Assembly: GCF_029504655.1 (NCBI RefSeq)
Contig: NZ_JAQFIL010000001.1
Location: 67,001 to 131,000, forward strand
Source of the DNA: Catalinimonas alkaloidigena
Lineage (GTDB): Bacteria; Bacteroidota; Bacteroidia; Cytophagales; Cyclobacteriaceae
Reading direction: 5' to 3'
Length of the DNA stretch: 64,000 nucleotides
Positions within the stretch are counted from its first letter, which is position 1; every line of letters starts with the position of its first letter. The notes beneath the pieces were generated by a model, which made no database searches, had not been told where the DNA came from, and saw only the letters and a program-made list of their open reading frames with translations. Positions 28,302 to 37,831 of this stretch are shown piece by piece. The translations under genes and the position numbers were made by a program.

Positions 28302-28783
28302 GTTTCAGTAAGAAGATCATATTGCTGGGCCACTATGGAGTAGGAAAGACCTCTCTTGTACAGCGCTTTGTGTATCGCAAGTTTTCTGAACAATACCTCA
28401 CCACCATAGGAGTAACAATAGAGAAGAAGGTAGTAAAAGTCGGAGAAAACGAGGTCTCCATGATCATATGGGATATTGCCGGCGAGTCAACCCATGCCAA
28501 AGTACCAAATGTATACAAACTAGGGGCTGACGGGGTAATTTATGTTTTTGACATGACCAGGCCAGCTACTTATCAGCACCTGGAAGAAGAGTTGGAAAGC
28601 CTTCGCCAATTGCTATTGAACGTGCCAATATTACTAGTGGGCAATAAAAAAGACCTACTCATCGAGAAAGAGCAAAATACAATCATAGAGCATCTACCTT
28701 TGTACCCGTGTGCACTGACAAGTGCCAAGACCGGAGAAAATGTAGAAAATATTTTTGCAGCACTGGCTAAAAAAATGCTATGA
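28298..28783 (+). CDS. Ras/Rab-like small GTPase
   Basis: A 161-residue single-domain GTPase with all five G boxes: P-loop GHYGVGKTS (11-19), switch I YLTTIGVT with Thr35/36, G3 WDIAGE (58-63), G4 NKKD (116-119) and G5 TSAK (141-144). Glu63 stands where eukaryotic Ras-type enzymes have the catalytic Gln, so intrinsic hydrolysis may differ. There is no C-terminal Cys for lipid attachment. It belongs to the prokaryotic Ras-like GTPases (the Rup/MglA groups in the literature); which subgroup is unsure. It starts at a GTG overlapping the previous stop by 4 bp and ends overlapping the kinase start (ATGA), strong signs of translational coupling. Confidence 0.9.
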   Translation: MSFSKKIILLGHYGVGKTSLVQRFVYRKFSEQYLTTIGVTIEKKVVKVGENEVSMIIWDIAGESTHAKVPNVYKLGADGVIYVFDMTRPATYQHLEEELESLRQLLLNVPILLVGNKKDLLIEKEQNTIIEHLPLYPCALTSAKTGENVENIFAALAKKML

Positions 28784-30705
28784 AAGATGATATTCTAAAA
28801 GCTAAGCTCGACTATTTTGATAAGCGCTCTCAGTATGTTGTGCTTGATAATGAAGGCCTGGCAGTAGACTCTTGTAACTCTCTTTTTCGTGTTCCCCATA
28901 AAGCTTCCTTATTTCAGTTGATCCCTTTTCTGGAGGGGATGGAAAGTACGCTAAAAAGGTTAGAGCCTGGCAAAGACCTTCGTTTTTTGTGCATCAAAAC
29001 CAGCCTGATGAATAGAGAAGGCTACTTTAACTTTATCTTCAAAAAACAGGAGCAGGGGCAAATCTTGTGGTTTATATATGACTTTACTGAGTTTTATACC
29101 TTCTTACTACCCTGGCAGCAGGAGCGAAATGAACGGAGCATAGAAAGTGAGTTACTGCTCGTTCAGCAAAAAACGGCAGAGATGGAAAAACAACTTCTGC
29201 AATATCAGAATGAAGAGCTGAAGCGTATACAGGAAATGAAAACAGTGTTTTTTTCTCAGGTAAGTCATGAAATCCGTACGCCTCTCCATAGCCTCATAGG
29301 GCTAATCAATCTGATTGAGCCCTATGGTAATGCAGAAAACCGCTCCCATCTGTCTACTTTGCGGTCAGTTTCAAATCACTTGGCTTCTATTATCAACGAT
29401 GTATTAGATCTCTCCAAACTTGATTCAGGGAAAATTCGTCTTCAGAAAGAAGCTTTCTCTTTACATGATACCATCAAAAAACTGATACAGGCATTTACGT
29501 ATCAGAGTCAGGAGAAGAACATTGGCTTGTGGTATGAAATAGACGCATCACTACCTGATTACCTGAAAGGAGATGCTGTCCGTTTGTCACAGATCCTGTA
29601 CAATCTTGTTGGTAATGCTGTAAAATTTACCAGTAAGGGTGAGGTTAGCCTTCATATAACATCATTACAGCAGAATAAGCATGAGGTGCTTATAAATTTT
29701 GAAATCGTAGATAGCGGAATCGGTATTGCCGAAGATGAAATCAAGAAAATTTTCACCCCCTTTGTGCAGGCAAGTGAAAATACTCACCAATGCTATGGAG
29801 GGACAGGCCTGGGGCTAAGCATAGTACAGAAACTGGTTGACTTATTTGGTGGAACACTGGAAGTAAATAGCGCAGTCAACCAAGGAACCAGGCTCATAGT
29901 AAGCCTGCCTTTTACTATAGAGGAAAACATTCCGGATAGTAAAATTAAGAAAGATGACCTCACTGAATTTACGTTAACACGTATTCAGACAGTGCTGATC
30001 GGAGAAGATGACCAGATGAACCAGAAAGTACTTAGCCAACTGCTCAAACGCTGGGGGATAGCAACTACGGTTAAAAATAATGGCAAAGAAGTACTCCGCA
30101 GTTTGTCAGCGGATGAACCCTATGATCTGTTGATTTTGGATTATCAGATGCCTGAAATGGATGGTATTGAAGTGCTTCAGCAAATGAAAACCCTGAATCT
30201 CAACATCCCGGTGATCATGCTCTCGGGTAATTTATTGAAAGAACTAAAAATACCTGAGCGAGACAACAGCCTTACCTTTATGCTTCACAAACCGGTGCAG
30301 GCAGTTGATCTACAACAAAAGTTACTGATAATAGACCAGTTCACAGGCCCGGCTATAGATCTGCGATATATGCGACAGATCACGGATGGTGACCTCATGT
30401 TGATGTCTGAGTTGATGGATACCTTTGTTGTACAGGCTCCGAAAGAAGTTGAAAAAATCAGGGAGGCCTGGTTGCGTGAAGATTACACGACACTATACAA
30501 AGCGGTGCACAAGGCTAAGCCAGGCTTTCAGTGTGTAGGCACAGCAGAAGTTAACAAGCTTCTGGACCAATTTGAAGAAGCGTTAGAAGAAAAAAAACAA
30601 CAGCGGGAGTACACGGAAACTATTCAGTTTATCACGCAGTGGGCCAGCCGTGCTATTCATAGCATTAAGCATGAGCGGAAGAAACTCCTGGAGCAGGAAT
30701 TATGA
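28780..30705 (+). CDS. Hybrid histidine kinase with receiver and HPt domains
   Basis: A soluble 641-residue kinase with no membrane segment. Domain order: a PAS-like N-domain (about 15-110; VVLDNEGLAVDSCNSLFR, NFIFKKQEQGQILWFIYDFT); a coiled coil to 155; HisKA with His163 in SHEIRTPLHSL; HATPase with NLVGNAVKFTSKG, DSGIGIAEDE at 311 and GGTGLGLSIVQ at 340; a receiver with acidic pair near 409-411, Asp454 (LLILDYQMPEMDG) and Lys504 (HKPV); and a C-terminal HPt domain with His577 (KAVHKAKPGFQCVG). The HPt could pass phosphate to the LytTR regulator 83 bp downstream. As it has no sensor outside the cell, the coupled GTPase is a natural input candidate. Confidence 0.93.
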   Translation: MKDDILKAKLDYFDKRSQYVVLDNEGLAVDSCNSLFRVPHKASLFQLIPFLEGMESTLKRLEPGKDLRFLCIKTSLMNREGYFNFIFKKQEQGQILWFIYDFTEFYTFLLPWQQERNERSIESELLLVQQKTAEMEKQLLQYQNEELKRIQEMKTVFFSQVSHEIRTPLHSLIGLINLIEPYGNAENRSHLSTLRSVSNHLASIINDVLDLSKLDSGKIRLQKEAFSLHDTIKKLIQAFTYQSQEKNIGLWYEIDASLPDYLKGDAVRLSQILYNLVGNAVKFTSKGEVSLHITSLQQNKHEVLINFEIVDSGIGIAEDEIKKIFTPFVQASENTHQCYGGTGLGLSIVQKLVDLFGGTLEVNSAVNQGTRLIVSLPFTIEENIPDSKIKKDDLTEFTLTRIQTVLIGEDDQMNQKVLSQLLKRWGIATTVKNNGKEVLRSLSADEPYDLLILDYQMPEMDGIEVLQQMKTLNLNIPVIMLSGNLLKELKIPERDNSLTFMLHKPVQAVDLQQKLLIIDQFTGPAIDLRYMRQITDGDLMLMSELMDTFVVQAPKEVEKIREAWLREDYTTLYKAVHKAKPGFQCVGTAEVNKLLDQFEEALEEKKQQREYTETIQFITQWASRAIHSIKHERKKLLEQEL

Positions 30706-30788
30706 ATCACTTTTATCCGTGAAAATTATCGGAAAAGCTGGTATATTAACACTTACAAACATGCTTTAGGAGTTTTTTCATAAAAACT

Positions 30789-31493
30789 ATGGATGGTAAG
30801 ATAGATTGTGTAGTGGTAGATGACGACCAGATGATGCTGAAAATAATAGAGTCGCTCATTAAAAAAACTGACCAACTAAATCTGGTAGGTTCTTATGACC
30901 ATGCGGTTAATGCTATCAATATCCTGGAGCAGCAGCCCATTGACCTGATATTTCTGGATATAGAAATGCCTGAAATGAATGGGCTGGAATTTATCAAGGC
31001 TTTATCTTACCATCCCCAGATCATTCTGATCAGCAATAAAAAGCAGTATGCCCTGGATGCTTTTGAATATGATGTAGCTGATTACCTCTTAAAACCTATT
31101 GCCAGCTACGCCCGCTTCATGCAGGCTATAGGTAGGGCAAAAATGAACCTGCAGCAGCGTGCGGCCAAGAATACCAAAACCCAAAAACATATATATTTGA
31201 AAGTAGACTCTTTACTCGTGAAGTTTGACCTGGAAGATATCCACTGGATAGAGGCTTTTGGGGATTATGTAAGGGTGAAGACCACCGATAACTTATCTAC
31301 CGTGTATGCTACATTAAAGTCGGTGGAAGATGCCTTGCCTCCATTGGATTTTGTGCGTATACATCGCTCTTACATTGTACGTGTGGATAAGATTGAAAAT
31401 ATTGATATTGGTAATCTGCAAATAAAGGATAAAATACTCCCCATCAGCCAATCTCATAAGAAAAAGCTCATGGGTATGATCAACTCACTTTGA
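30789..31493 (+). CDS. LytTR-family response regulator
   Basis: A 234-residue two-domain regulator. The receiver (1-120) has the acidic patch VVVDDDQ, phosphoacceptor Asp57 (IDLIFLDIEMPEMNG), and Lys in YLLKPI. The LytTR DNA-binding domain spans about 140-234 (IYLKVDSLLVKFDLEDIHWI, EAFGDYVRVKT, FVRIHRSYIVRVDKIENI). LytTR factors bind direct repeats in promoters. It is the obvious output of the upstream hybrid kinase. Its 3' end overlaps the convergent ppx gene by 14 bp. Confidence 0.93.
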   Translation: MDGKIDCVVVDDDQMMLKIIESLIKKTDQLNLVGSYDHAVNAINILEQQPIDLIFLDIEMPEMNGLEFIKALSYHPQIILISNKKQYALDAFEYDVADYLLKPIASYARFMQAIGRAKMNLQQRAAKNTKTQKHIYLKVDSLLVKFDLEDIHWIEAFGDYVRVKTTDNLSTVYATLKSVEDALPPLDFVRIHRSYIVRVDKIENIDIGNLQIKDKILPISQSHKKKLMGMINSL

Positions 31494-32391
31494 GCTGATG
31501 CTTTTCGTAGAGCATCTGCATCACACCGTCTTTGAGCCCAAGTTTTGGAACCAGTATTTTGCTGGTTCTGGCCCATTGCATGGCCGAAATGTAAATATTG
31601 GAAGCGGGAATGATTACATCAGCACGGTCGGGGTTGAGTTGTAGTTTATTGATGCGCTCTTCCAGCGTATGACTAGCCAAAAAATCCCGGGTGCTGATAA
31701 GTTTGTTGAGCGTGAGTATCTTACCGTTTTTCGTACCAGAGAGATCAAATATTTTATTGATGTTCCCTCCCGTACCAATAGCGATAGGCGTGCCGTAATT
31801 TTTTTTGACATTCTCTTTGACCCACTGTCCCATTTCATTCCATACCTGCTCTAAGGACTTGCGAGTATTAAGCTTTCTTACAGAACCGATAGGAAAGGAG
31901 TGAGCCACTACTTTTTCTTTATTTACATAGAGGTTTAGTTCGGTACTTCCTCCTCCCACATCAATATGAAGATAGGTTTTATTTTCTTCCAGAAAGCTTT
32001 TCAGGGCATTATTCAAAATTTCTGCTTCGGCATCCCCGTCAATAATTTCCAGTTCAAGCCCATACTCATCGCGCACCTGCGCTATCAGTTGATGTCCGTT
32101 TTCAGCTTCACGCATGGCAGAGGTGGCACAGCCCATATAGTCATCTACTTCGTAAAGGTCTATCAGCAGTTTGAATGCCTTCATTAGCTTTAAAAATTTA
32201 GCAGAGCTTGTGGCCCCTATGCGGTGCGAAGGCTCGTCTTCATTGTCCCCAAAAACATCTTGTCCCAGGCGCAGGGGAAAACGAACGTATTCCAGCTTTT
32301 TGAAAGTAGTTTTTTCTTCATAGCTAATGACACTGCTTACCTGAAGGCGTATGGCATTTGACCCTATATCAATTGCGGCTAATTTTCTCAT
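31480..32391 (-). CDS. ppx: Ppx/GppA-family exopolyphosphatase
   Basis: A 303-residue single-unit Ppx/GppA protein with the actin-like ATPase fold: MRKLAAIDIGSNAIRLQV (phosphate 1 motif), CATSAMREAENG, and YLHIDVGGGSTELNLY (phosphate 2), then SFPIGSVRKL and IGTGGNINKIF. It lacks the C-terminal extension of the 500-residue enzymes, as usual in Bacteroidota. It either removes phosphate from polyphosphate ends or hydrolyses pppGpp; sequence does not settle which. With ppk1 6.5 kb away, polyphosphate is the favoured substrate. It is convergent with the LytTR gene. Confidence 0.85.
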   Translation of the reverse strand: MRKLAAIDIGSNAIRLQVSSVISYEEKTTFKKLEYVRFPLRLGQDVFGDNEDEPSHRIGATSSAKFLKLMKAFKLLIDLYEVDDYMGCATSAMREAENGHQLIAQVRDEYGLELEIIDGDAEAEILNNALKSFLEENKTYLHIDVGGGSTELNLYVNKEKVVAHSFPIGSVRKLNTRKSLEQVWNEMGQWVKENVKKNYGTPIAIGTGGNINKIFDLSGTKNGKILTLNKLISTRDFLASHTLEERINKLQLNPDRADVIIPASNIYISAMQWARTSKILVPKLGLKDGVMQMLYEKHQLKVS

Positions 32392-32525
32392 ATAAAAAAT
32401 ATTCGTCTACTACACAAAAGTAAAAAAGAAATTGGTCCGTATACGGTAACATAAAGGCAGCTAAAGGTATAATTGTTAAACAATAAGTGCACTCAGAAAT
32501 TCTAAAATCAATGGGCAATATACTG

Positions 32526-32553
32526 TTGTCTCATAAGAGTTTTTGTAATTTCG
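32526..32553 (+). promoter_or_regulatory. Candidate promoter of metF
   Basis: TTG at 32526-32528 and TAATTTCG at 32546-32553 (one mismatch to TAnnTTTG) are separated by 17 bp. The ATG is only 7 bp after the -7 box, implying a very short leader. Confidence 0.45.
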
Positions 32554-32560
32554 CATCACC

Positions 32561-33514
32561 ATGAAAGTAATTGAACATATACAAAAAGCGAATCGTACAC
32601 TATTTACCATTGAAATTCTTCCTCCCAAGAAAGGAGAGGACATTAACACGCTTTTCAATCATGTAGAAACTTTATTGGAGTTTGAACCCTCTTTTATTGA
32701 TGTTACCTATCACAGGGAAGAGTATATCTATAAAGAACAGGGGGACGGAAGCTTTAAGAAACTTACCACCCGTAAGCGGCCAGGTACTGTAGGAATCTGT
32801 GCCTCTATTCAAAACCGCTATAACATAGATACCGTACCTCATCTAATCTGTGGTGGGTTCTCAAAAGAAGATACCGAAAATATGCTCATAGAGCTGGACT
32901 TTCTGGGCATTGAGAATGTGCTGGCGCTGAGGGGAGATCCCATCAAATCGGAGCCGGGGTTTAAAGCACACCCCGACGGGCATTGTTATGCCAGTGAACT
33001 GATCAAACAGGTGACCGATATGAATAAGGGAACTTATCTGAATTCAGGGCTGGAAGAAGCAACGCCTACCAACTTTTGCATAGGAGCGGCGGGCTATCCT
33101 GAAAAACATTTTGAGTCTCCCAATCTGGATACTGACTTTCAGCATCTCAAGACAAAGGTAGATAATGGAGCTGAGTTTATTGTGACTCAGATGTTTTTCA
33201 ATAATCAGGCTTACTTTGATTTTGTCAAACGCTGCCGTGAACATGACATAAATGTTCCCATTATCCCCGGCCTGAAGCCGATGGCTACGCTGAAGCACCT
33301 GACGCTGCTGCCGCAGTTTTTCCATCTGGATATACCTGCTGAATTAGCCTGCGAAGTAGAGAAGTGTAAGGATAACAAACAAGTCAAAGAAGTAGGGGTG
33401 GAATGGTGTGTGCAGCAGTGCAAAGAGCTCATTGAATTTGGGGCACCAGTACTTCATTTCTATACCATGAGCCGTTCTGAGCTGGTAAAAAGGGTAGCTG
33501 AGAAAGTATTTTAA
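32561..33514 (+). CDS. metF: 5,10-methylenetetrahydrofolate reductase
   Basis: A 317-residue MetF with the TIM-barrel motifs TIEILPPKKGEDI, FIDVTYHREE, CGGFSKEDTENMLIELDFLG, IENVLALRGDP and TPTNFCIGAAGYPEKH followed by TQMFFNNQAYFDFV and IPIIPGLKPM-like sequence. It uses FAD and reduced pyridine nucleotide to make 5-methyl-THF for methionine synthesis in the cytoplasm. It is about 25 residues longer than E. coli MetF (296), which is normal in Bacteroidota. It is monocistronic. Confidence 0.95.
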   Translation: MKVIEHIQKANRTLFTIEILPPKKGEDINTLFNHVETLLEFEPSFIDVTYHREEYIYKEQGDGSFKKLTTRKRPGTVGICASIQNRYNIDTVPHLICGGFSKEDTENMLIELDFLGIENVLALRGDPIKSEPGFKAHPDGHCYASELIKQVTDMNKGTYLNSGLEEATPTNFCIGAAGYPEKHFESPNLDTDFQHLKTKVDNGAEFIVTQMFFNNQAYFDFVKRCREHDINVPIIPGLKPMATLKHLTLLPQFFHLDIPAELACEVEKCKDNKQVKEVGVEWCVQQCKELIEFGAPVLHFYTMSRSELVKRVAEKVF

Positions 33515-33592
33515 ATCAAAAAAAGAGTTAAGCCTTCGGTTAATTTTCCGAGAAGAGACTCACTGTAAATTATACAGCTAAGTAAAAATATT

Positions 33593-33626
33593 AGAAGTCT
33601 TCATTTTTTATGAAATGAAGGCTTCT
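33593..33626. terminator. Hairpin between metF and the sugar-dehydrogenase remnant
   Basis: AGAAGTCTTCATTT (33593-33606) pairs with AAATGAAGGCTTCT (33613-33626) over 14 bp with one G-T pair and a 6-nt loop. Short T runs flank it on both strands. It probably stops metF, and the remnant on the other strand. Confidence 0.65.
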
Positions 33627-33690
33627 TTGATGAAAAAAGAGATTAAAACGAAACGCGGTGGCGGTGCTGAGAAACCCTTTTAGAAACGTT

Positions 33691-34500
33691 TTACTTTTTC
33701 AAAGGACGGATGTGCCAGATATTTCCGTCTTCTTCATCGGTAAGCACATAAAGGGTGCCATCAGCGGCCTGTTCCACATCCCGGATGCGCCCTCCCAAGG
33801 GAATTCGTTCTACCGCAGAGGCGCTGTCCTTCTGTATTTCCACACGTACCAGACCTCCGCTGGTTAATCTGCCAATCAGCAGGCTGCCTTGTCACTCGGC
33901 AAACGCCTCTCCTGTATAGTACTCCATGCCTGAAGGAGAAATGGTAGGTGTCCAGTGAATCAAGGCATCGGCAAACTCAGGGTGAGTAGTAGGATCAGGG
34001 ATGTCCGTACCATCATAGTTATTCCCCCAGCTTACCACCGGCCAGCCGTAATTGCGGGATGCTTCGGGCTGGTTGAGTTTATCCCCCCATAGGACCCATT
34101 TCAGCTACCCGGTGTTGGGATCAATGGTTGCACTTTCAATATTACGGTGTCCATACGACCAGATTTTATCTTCTGCCTCCTGCTGGTTTACAAAAGAGTT
34201 ATCTTCAGGAATGCTGCCATCCGTATTGATACGTACAATGCTTCCGAGGTGATTGGATGGACTTTGGGCTGGTTCAAATTTAAACCTTTCTCCCAGAGTC
34301 AGGAACAGTGTTTCTTCTTTAGCGAATACGATTCTGCCTCTGAAGTGGTTAGGTCCTTTTACTTTGGGTTCCTGACTAAAAATCACTGTAAAATTATGGG
34401 TCCTTCCGTTTTCAAATTTTCCCCGGCCCAGTGCAGTGGAAGCAGTACTGTCAGTACCGGGCTCAGCAAATGAAAGATAGATATATTGACAGAGATGCTC
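33691..34500 (-). pseudogene. Decayed PQQ-type aldose sugar dehydrogenase
   Basis: The minus strand rebuilds the C-terminal two thirds of a YliI/Asd-type soluble sugar dehydrogenase. Parts are IYLSFAEPGTDSTAS, HNFTVIFSQEPKV, LFLTLGERFKFEPAQ, HLGSIVRINTDGSIP, IWSYGHRNIESATI, then RNYGWPVVSWGNNYDGT, WTPTISPSGMEYYTGEAF and LTSGGLVRVEIQ. A TAG at about 34111 and a frame break disrupt the region that should read EMGPxGGDELN. A TGA replaces the conserved Trp after EAFAE near 33894. No N-terminus or signal peptide remains beyond 34500. The following 297 bp (34501-34797) show nothing recognisable. Confidence 0.85.
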
Positions 34501-34797
34501 AAACACAAAAAGATGCATATGGCACCAAAAAAATATTTTATATCGCTCATTTTTGCTTTTATGTTTGATAAAAAAATCTTTCTCCAGCCATAACCTGGTA
34601 TCCAAACCAATGTTCATATATCTAAAATATTGGTGAAAAGTGACTAAAGGATTTAAGTTTTATTTAAGGAAAAAAAATGCTTTATCGGGCAATTTGAAGT
34701 CGGAATACCAATAAGTTCGTTCGTTGCTAGTAAGTTCTAGCTCAGGATATTACCGAACTTCAAGAGCCAGATTAAAAATAAATATCCGCATGTAGAA

Positions 34798-35652
34798 TTA
34801 GTAAACCCTGCGTTCCACCCACTGCCTGAGGTTTCTTAATACTTCATCTCGGGCAACCGGAATTTCGTTGATCATCTCGTGAAACAGCTTATCATAAAAC
34901 TTTATTGTCTTGTCTTCACTGCCAGCCAGCTCATAAAACTTCTGAGAGCCTTTAGGCATCGTAATTTTGTCACCGGTTCCGTGTATCACATAGAGCGGTA
35001 TACGTAGCTGAGGTGCCTTAGCATACAGTGTCTCATGTACTTTAAACATCTCATATCCCAGCCTTACTGAAGCGTACCCATGTACAAGAGGATCTGCTTT
35101 GTAGTCAGCGATCATTTCCTTATCATGTGAAATGTATTTTAGGTTAAGGTTTACGCCTAAAGTAAGGGAGGGCGCCAGCTTAATCAGGCCTGAGGCGGCT
35201 GCCCTGGCTAATTTCGTATATGTGTTTAAATGAGGTTCGATTCCTGCCGAGCTAAGGATTAATGCCTGTAGATATTTTTGGTAAGTAATAGCATAGAGGG
35301 CGGCTATGGTTCCTCCCAGAGAATGGCCCATCAGCAAAACCTGCTTTACCCCCTGCTCCTCGGTAACCAGCTTGATTAGCTCATGCAGGTCTTCCACATA
35401 TACCATCAGGGAGCTGACATGCCCTCTTTTTCCTTCACTTTGTCCATGTCCACGTGCATCCATAGCATAGAAAGCAGTACCGCTTCCGGCAAAGTAATTT
35501 ATCAGGTTAGTGTAGCGGTTGCTATGCTCCCCCAAGCCATGCTGGAAGACAATCGTACGTTGCGTCTGTGCTTCAGGTATCCATTTTTGCCAGAAGCATT
35601 TGCAATTGTCTTTGGGTGTGTAGAAGAAATCCTGTGTATTTTGATAGCTCAT
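34798..35652 (-). CDS. Alpha/beta hydrolase, monoacylglycerol-lipase type
   Basis: A 284-residue serine hydrolase. Features are the oxyanion strand IVFQHGLGEHSNRY, DARGHGQSEGKRGH, the nucleophile elbow LLMGHSLGGTIAAL, the Asp in VIHGTGDKITMPKG and the His in LFHEMINE. This pattern fits the monoacylglycerol lipase/lysophospholipase (PldB-like, Hydrolase_4) group. There is no signal peptide, so it is probably cytoplasmic or membrane-peripheral. It is divergent from the sialate esterase gene with 80 bp between them. Confidence 0.87.
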   Translation of the reverse strand: MSYQNTQDFFYTPKDNCKCFWQKWIPEAQTQRTIVFQHGLGEHSNRYTNLINYFAGSGTAFYAMDARGHGQSEGKRGHVSSLMVYVEDLHELIKLVTEEQGVKQVLLMGHSLGGTIAALYAITYQKYLQALILSSAGIEPHLNTYTKLARAAASGLIKLAPSLTLGVNLNLKYISHDKEMIADYKADPLVHGYASVRLGYEMFKVHETLYAKAPQLRIPLYVIHGTGDKITMPKGSQKFYELAGSEDKTIKFYDKLFHEMINEIPVARDEVLRNLRQWVERRVY

Positions 35653-35732
35653 TTGATGTACACTTGATGAGAAGCTTTTAAAATCTTATGAGTTTTTATA
35701 ATATAGACACCTCTGTTACTGAATCCAAGACT

Positions 35733-37716
35733 ATGAAAAACTACAACAATTACCTGCTCAGATTTATCGCGATCTTATTTATTGCCATGCTAGGCTTTAC
35801 TTCATGTGAAAGCCCCGATGCTACTGGTGTGGAAATACACCAGCTTTTTTCAGATCATGCCGTACTCCAGCGGGAGATACCTCTGAAAATCTGGGGAAAC
35901 GCTGACCCCGGAGGAACAGTGGAAGTAAGCCTGGGTGAGCAAAGCCAGAGGGCAGAAGCTGACGCTGATGGTAACTGGATGGTAGAGCTCTCCGAAATGA
36001 CAGCCGGGGGGCCCTATGAACTACAGATTACAGGAGGTGATACCACTATTATCTTGGATGATATTATGATAGGAGATGTATGGCTGGCTTCGGGACAGTC
36101 CAATATGCAGTGGCCGCTTAGCGCACAGGTTGACAATTTTGAAGAAGAAATTGCCAATGCTAACTACCCTGAGATTAGGCTGTTTACCGTGGAGCGCAAT
36201 ACCAGTTATGAGCCTCTGGAAAGCTTAGCGCAAAGTTCCTGGGCGCAAACTTCGCCTGAAACGATCGGGAGCTTTTCGGCAGTAGCCTACTTCTTCGGCC
36301 GTGAGATTCATCAGGAACTGGATGTACCTATCGGCTTGATCAACTCCAGCTGGGGAGGTACGCCAGCCGAAGCCTGGACCAGTGAAGAGGCAGTAAGCGA
36401 TATGAGCGAATTTGCCGATACTCTTCAGCAGATTGAGCAACAATTACAAACAGACCCCTCCACGACTGACGTAGAGAAAAGAAAAGAGCGTGACCGCATT
36501 GTTGTCAGAGGCTAACGCCCAGATGCAGCAGGAAAATTTTTCGCCTGATCTTGATACTGAGGAATGGCCTAGCATGCAGCTACCCGCCTCCTGGGAAGAA
36601 GCTGATACGGCTCTGGCAGCCTTTGATGGTTTTGTGTGGTTTCAGAAAACCATTGATATCCCTGAGAGATATGCCGGTCAGGCAATGACTTTGCACCTGG
36701 GCAGAATTGATGATGCTGATATCACCTGGTTCAATGATGAAAAAGTAGGGCAGACCTATGGCAACAATAATTTCAGGACGTATGAAGTCCCTGCATCAGT
36801 TGTAAAAGCTGGAGAAAATACCATTACTGTAAGGGTACAGGACAATGCTGGTAATGGGGGCCTTATGGGACCTGTCAACCAAATGTATATGGAACTCAGT
36901 GGTGAACAGACAGGCATTTCGCTGGACGGACCGTGGAAATACAATGCCACTGAACCTCTGCCTAAAGTAGACATGTTCCCCAGCGAACCGGCTATTTTAT
37001 ACAATGCGATGATCAACCCGCTGATTCCTTTTATGCTAAAGGGAGTGATCTGGTACCAGGGAGAGAGCAATGCTTCACGAGCCAAGCAATACCAGACATT
37101 ATTCCCTCTCATGATAGAAGACTGGCGTAATCAGTGGGGCATCGGTAAGTTTCCTTTCCTTTTTGTACAGCTTGCTAATTTCATTACCGGAGGGCCGGGT
37201 GATGATAGCTGGGCTGAATTGAGAGAAGCACAACTTATGGCTTTAGATCTGGATAATACGGGAATGGCCGTAACGATAGACATTGGAGATTCTACTGATA
37301 TCCACCCCCGTAACAAGCAGGATGTAGGGAAAAGGCTGGCTATAGCAGCACTCAAAGTAGCTTATGGGCAGGAGAATGCATGGAGTGGCCCTATGTATGA
37401 GTCTATGCGGGTAGAAGGAGATTCAGTTATACTTACATTTTCCGAAGTAGCTGAAGGGCTTATGGTTGTACCCGGAGAGAAGTTAAAAGGCTTTACCATT
37501 GCGGGTGCCGATCAGCAGTTTTATCCTGCAACAGCGAAAATTATCAGTGAAAATGAAGTTTCTGTTAAAAGCCCACAAGTGGCAGAGCCGGAAGCTGTGC
37601 GTTATGGATGGGCCAATAATCCAAAAACAAATTTATATAATGAAGCTTTCCTACCTGCATCACCCTTCCGTACTGATGACTGGGAAAATTTACAGAATAA
37701 TCAAAATGAAATTTGA
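35733..37716 (+). pseudogene. Sialate O-acetylesterase lipoprotein, single frameshift
   Basis: Two overlapping frames rebuild one SGNH-type sialate 9-O-acetylesterase. ATG 35733 gives a lipoprotein signal (MLGFTSC lipobox). The first frame (to 36515) holds the N-terminal beta domain, IGDVWLASGQSNMQWPL with the nucleophile Ser, and NSSWGGTPAEAW. The second frame (to 37716) holds an inserted jelly-roll domain (FVWFQKTIDIPERYAG), then GVIWYQGESNAS and DIGDSTDIHPRNKQDVGKRL with the catalytic Asp/His. Removing one A from the A-rich run 36476-36485 joins the frames. All motifs are otherwise intact, so this is either a very recent mutation, phase variation or a sequence error. Members de-acetylate sialic acids. 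Confidence 0.85.
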
Positions 37717-37831
37717 GGACTTATAGTACATTCATTCTGTGTAAATGATTATCCATTATGAAACATTTTGATGTAGCAACAGTTAATATGACTTGTTTAA
37801 AACAAACAATTTTTATTAATCAAGCTAATTT

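Noticed and set aside
35234..35244. GGTTCGATTCC resembling a tRNA T-loop
   Set aside because: It lies inside the alpha/beta hydrolase coding frame and no acceptor or anticodon stem is present around it.
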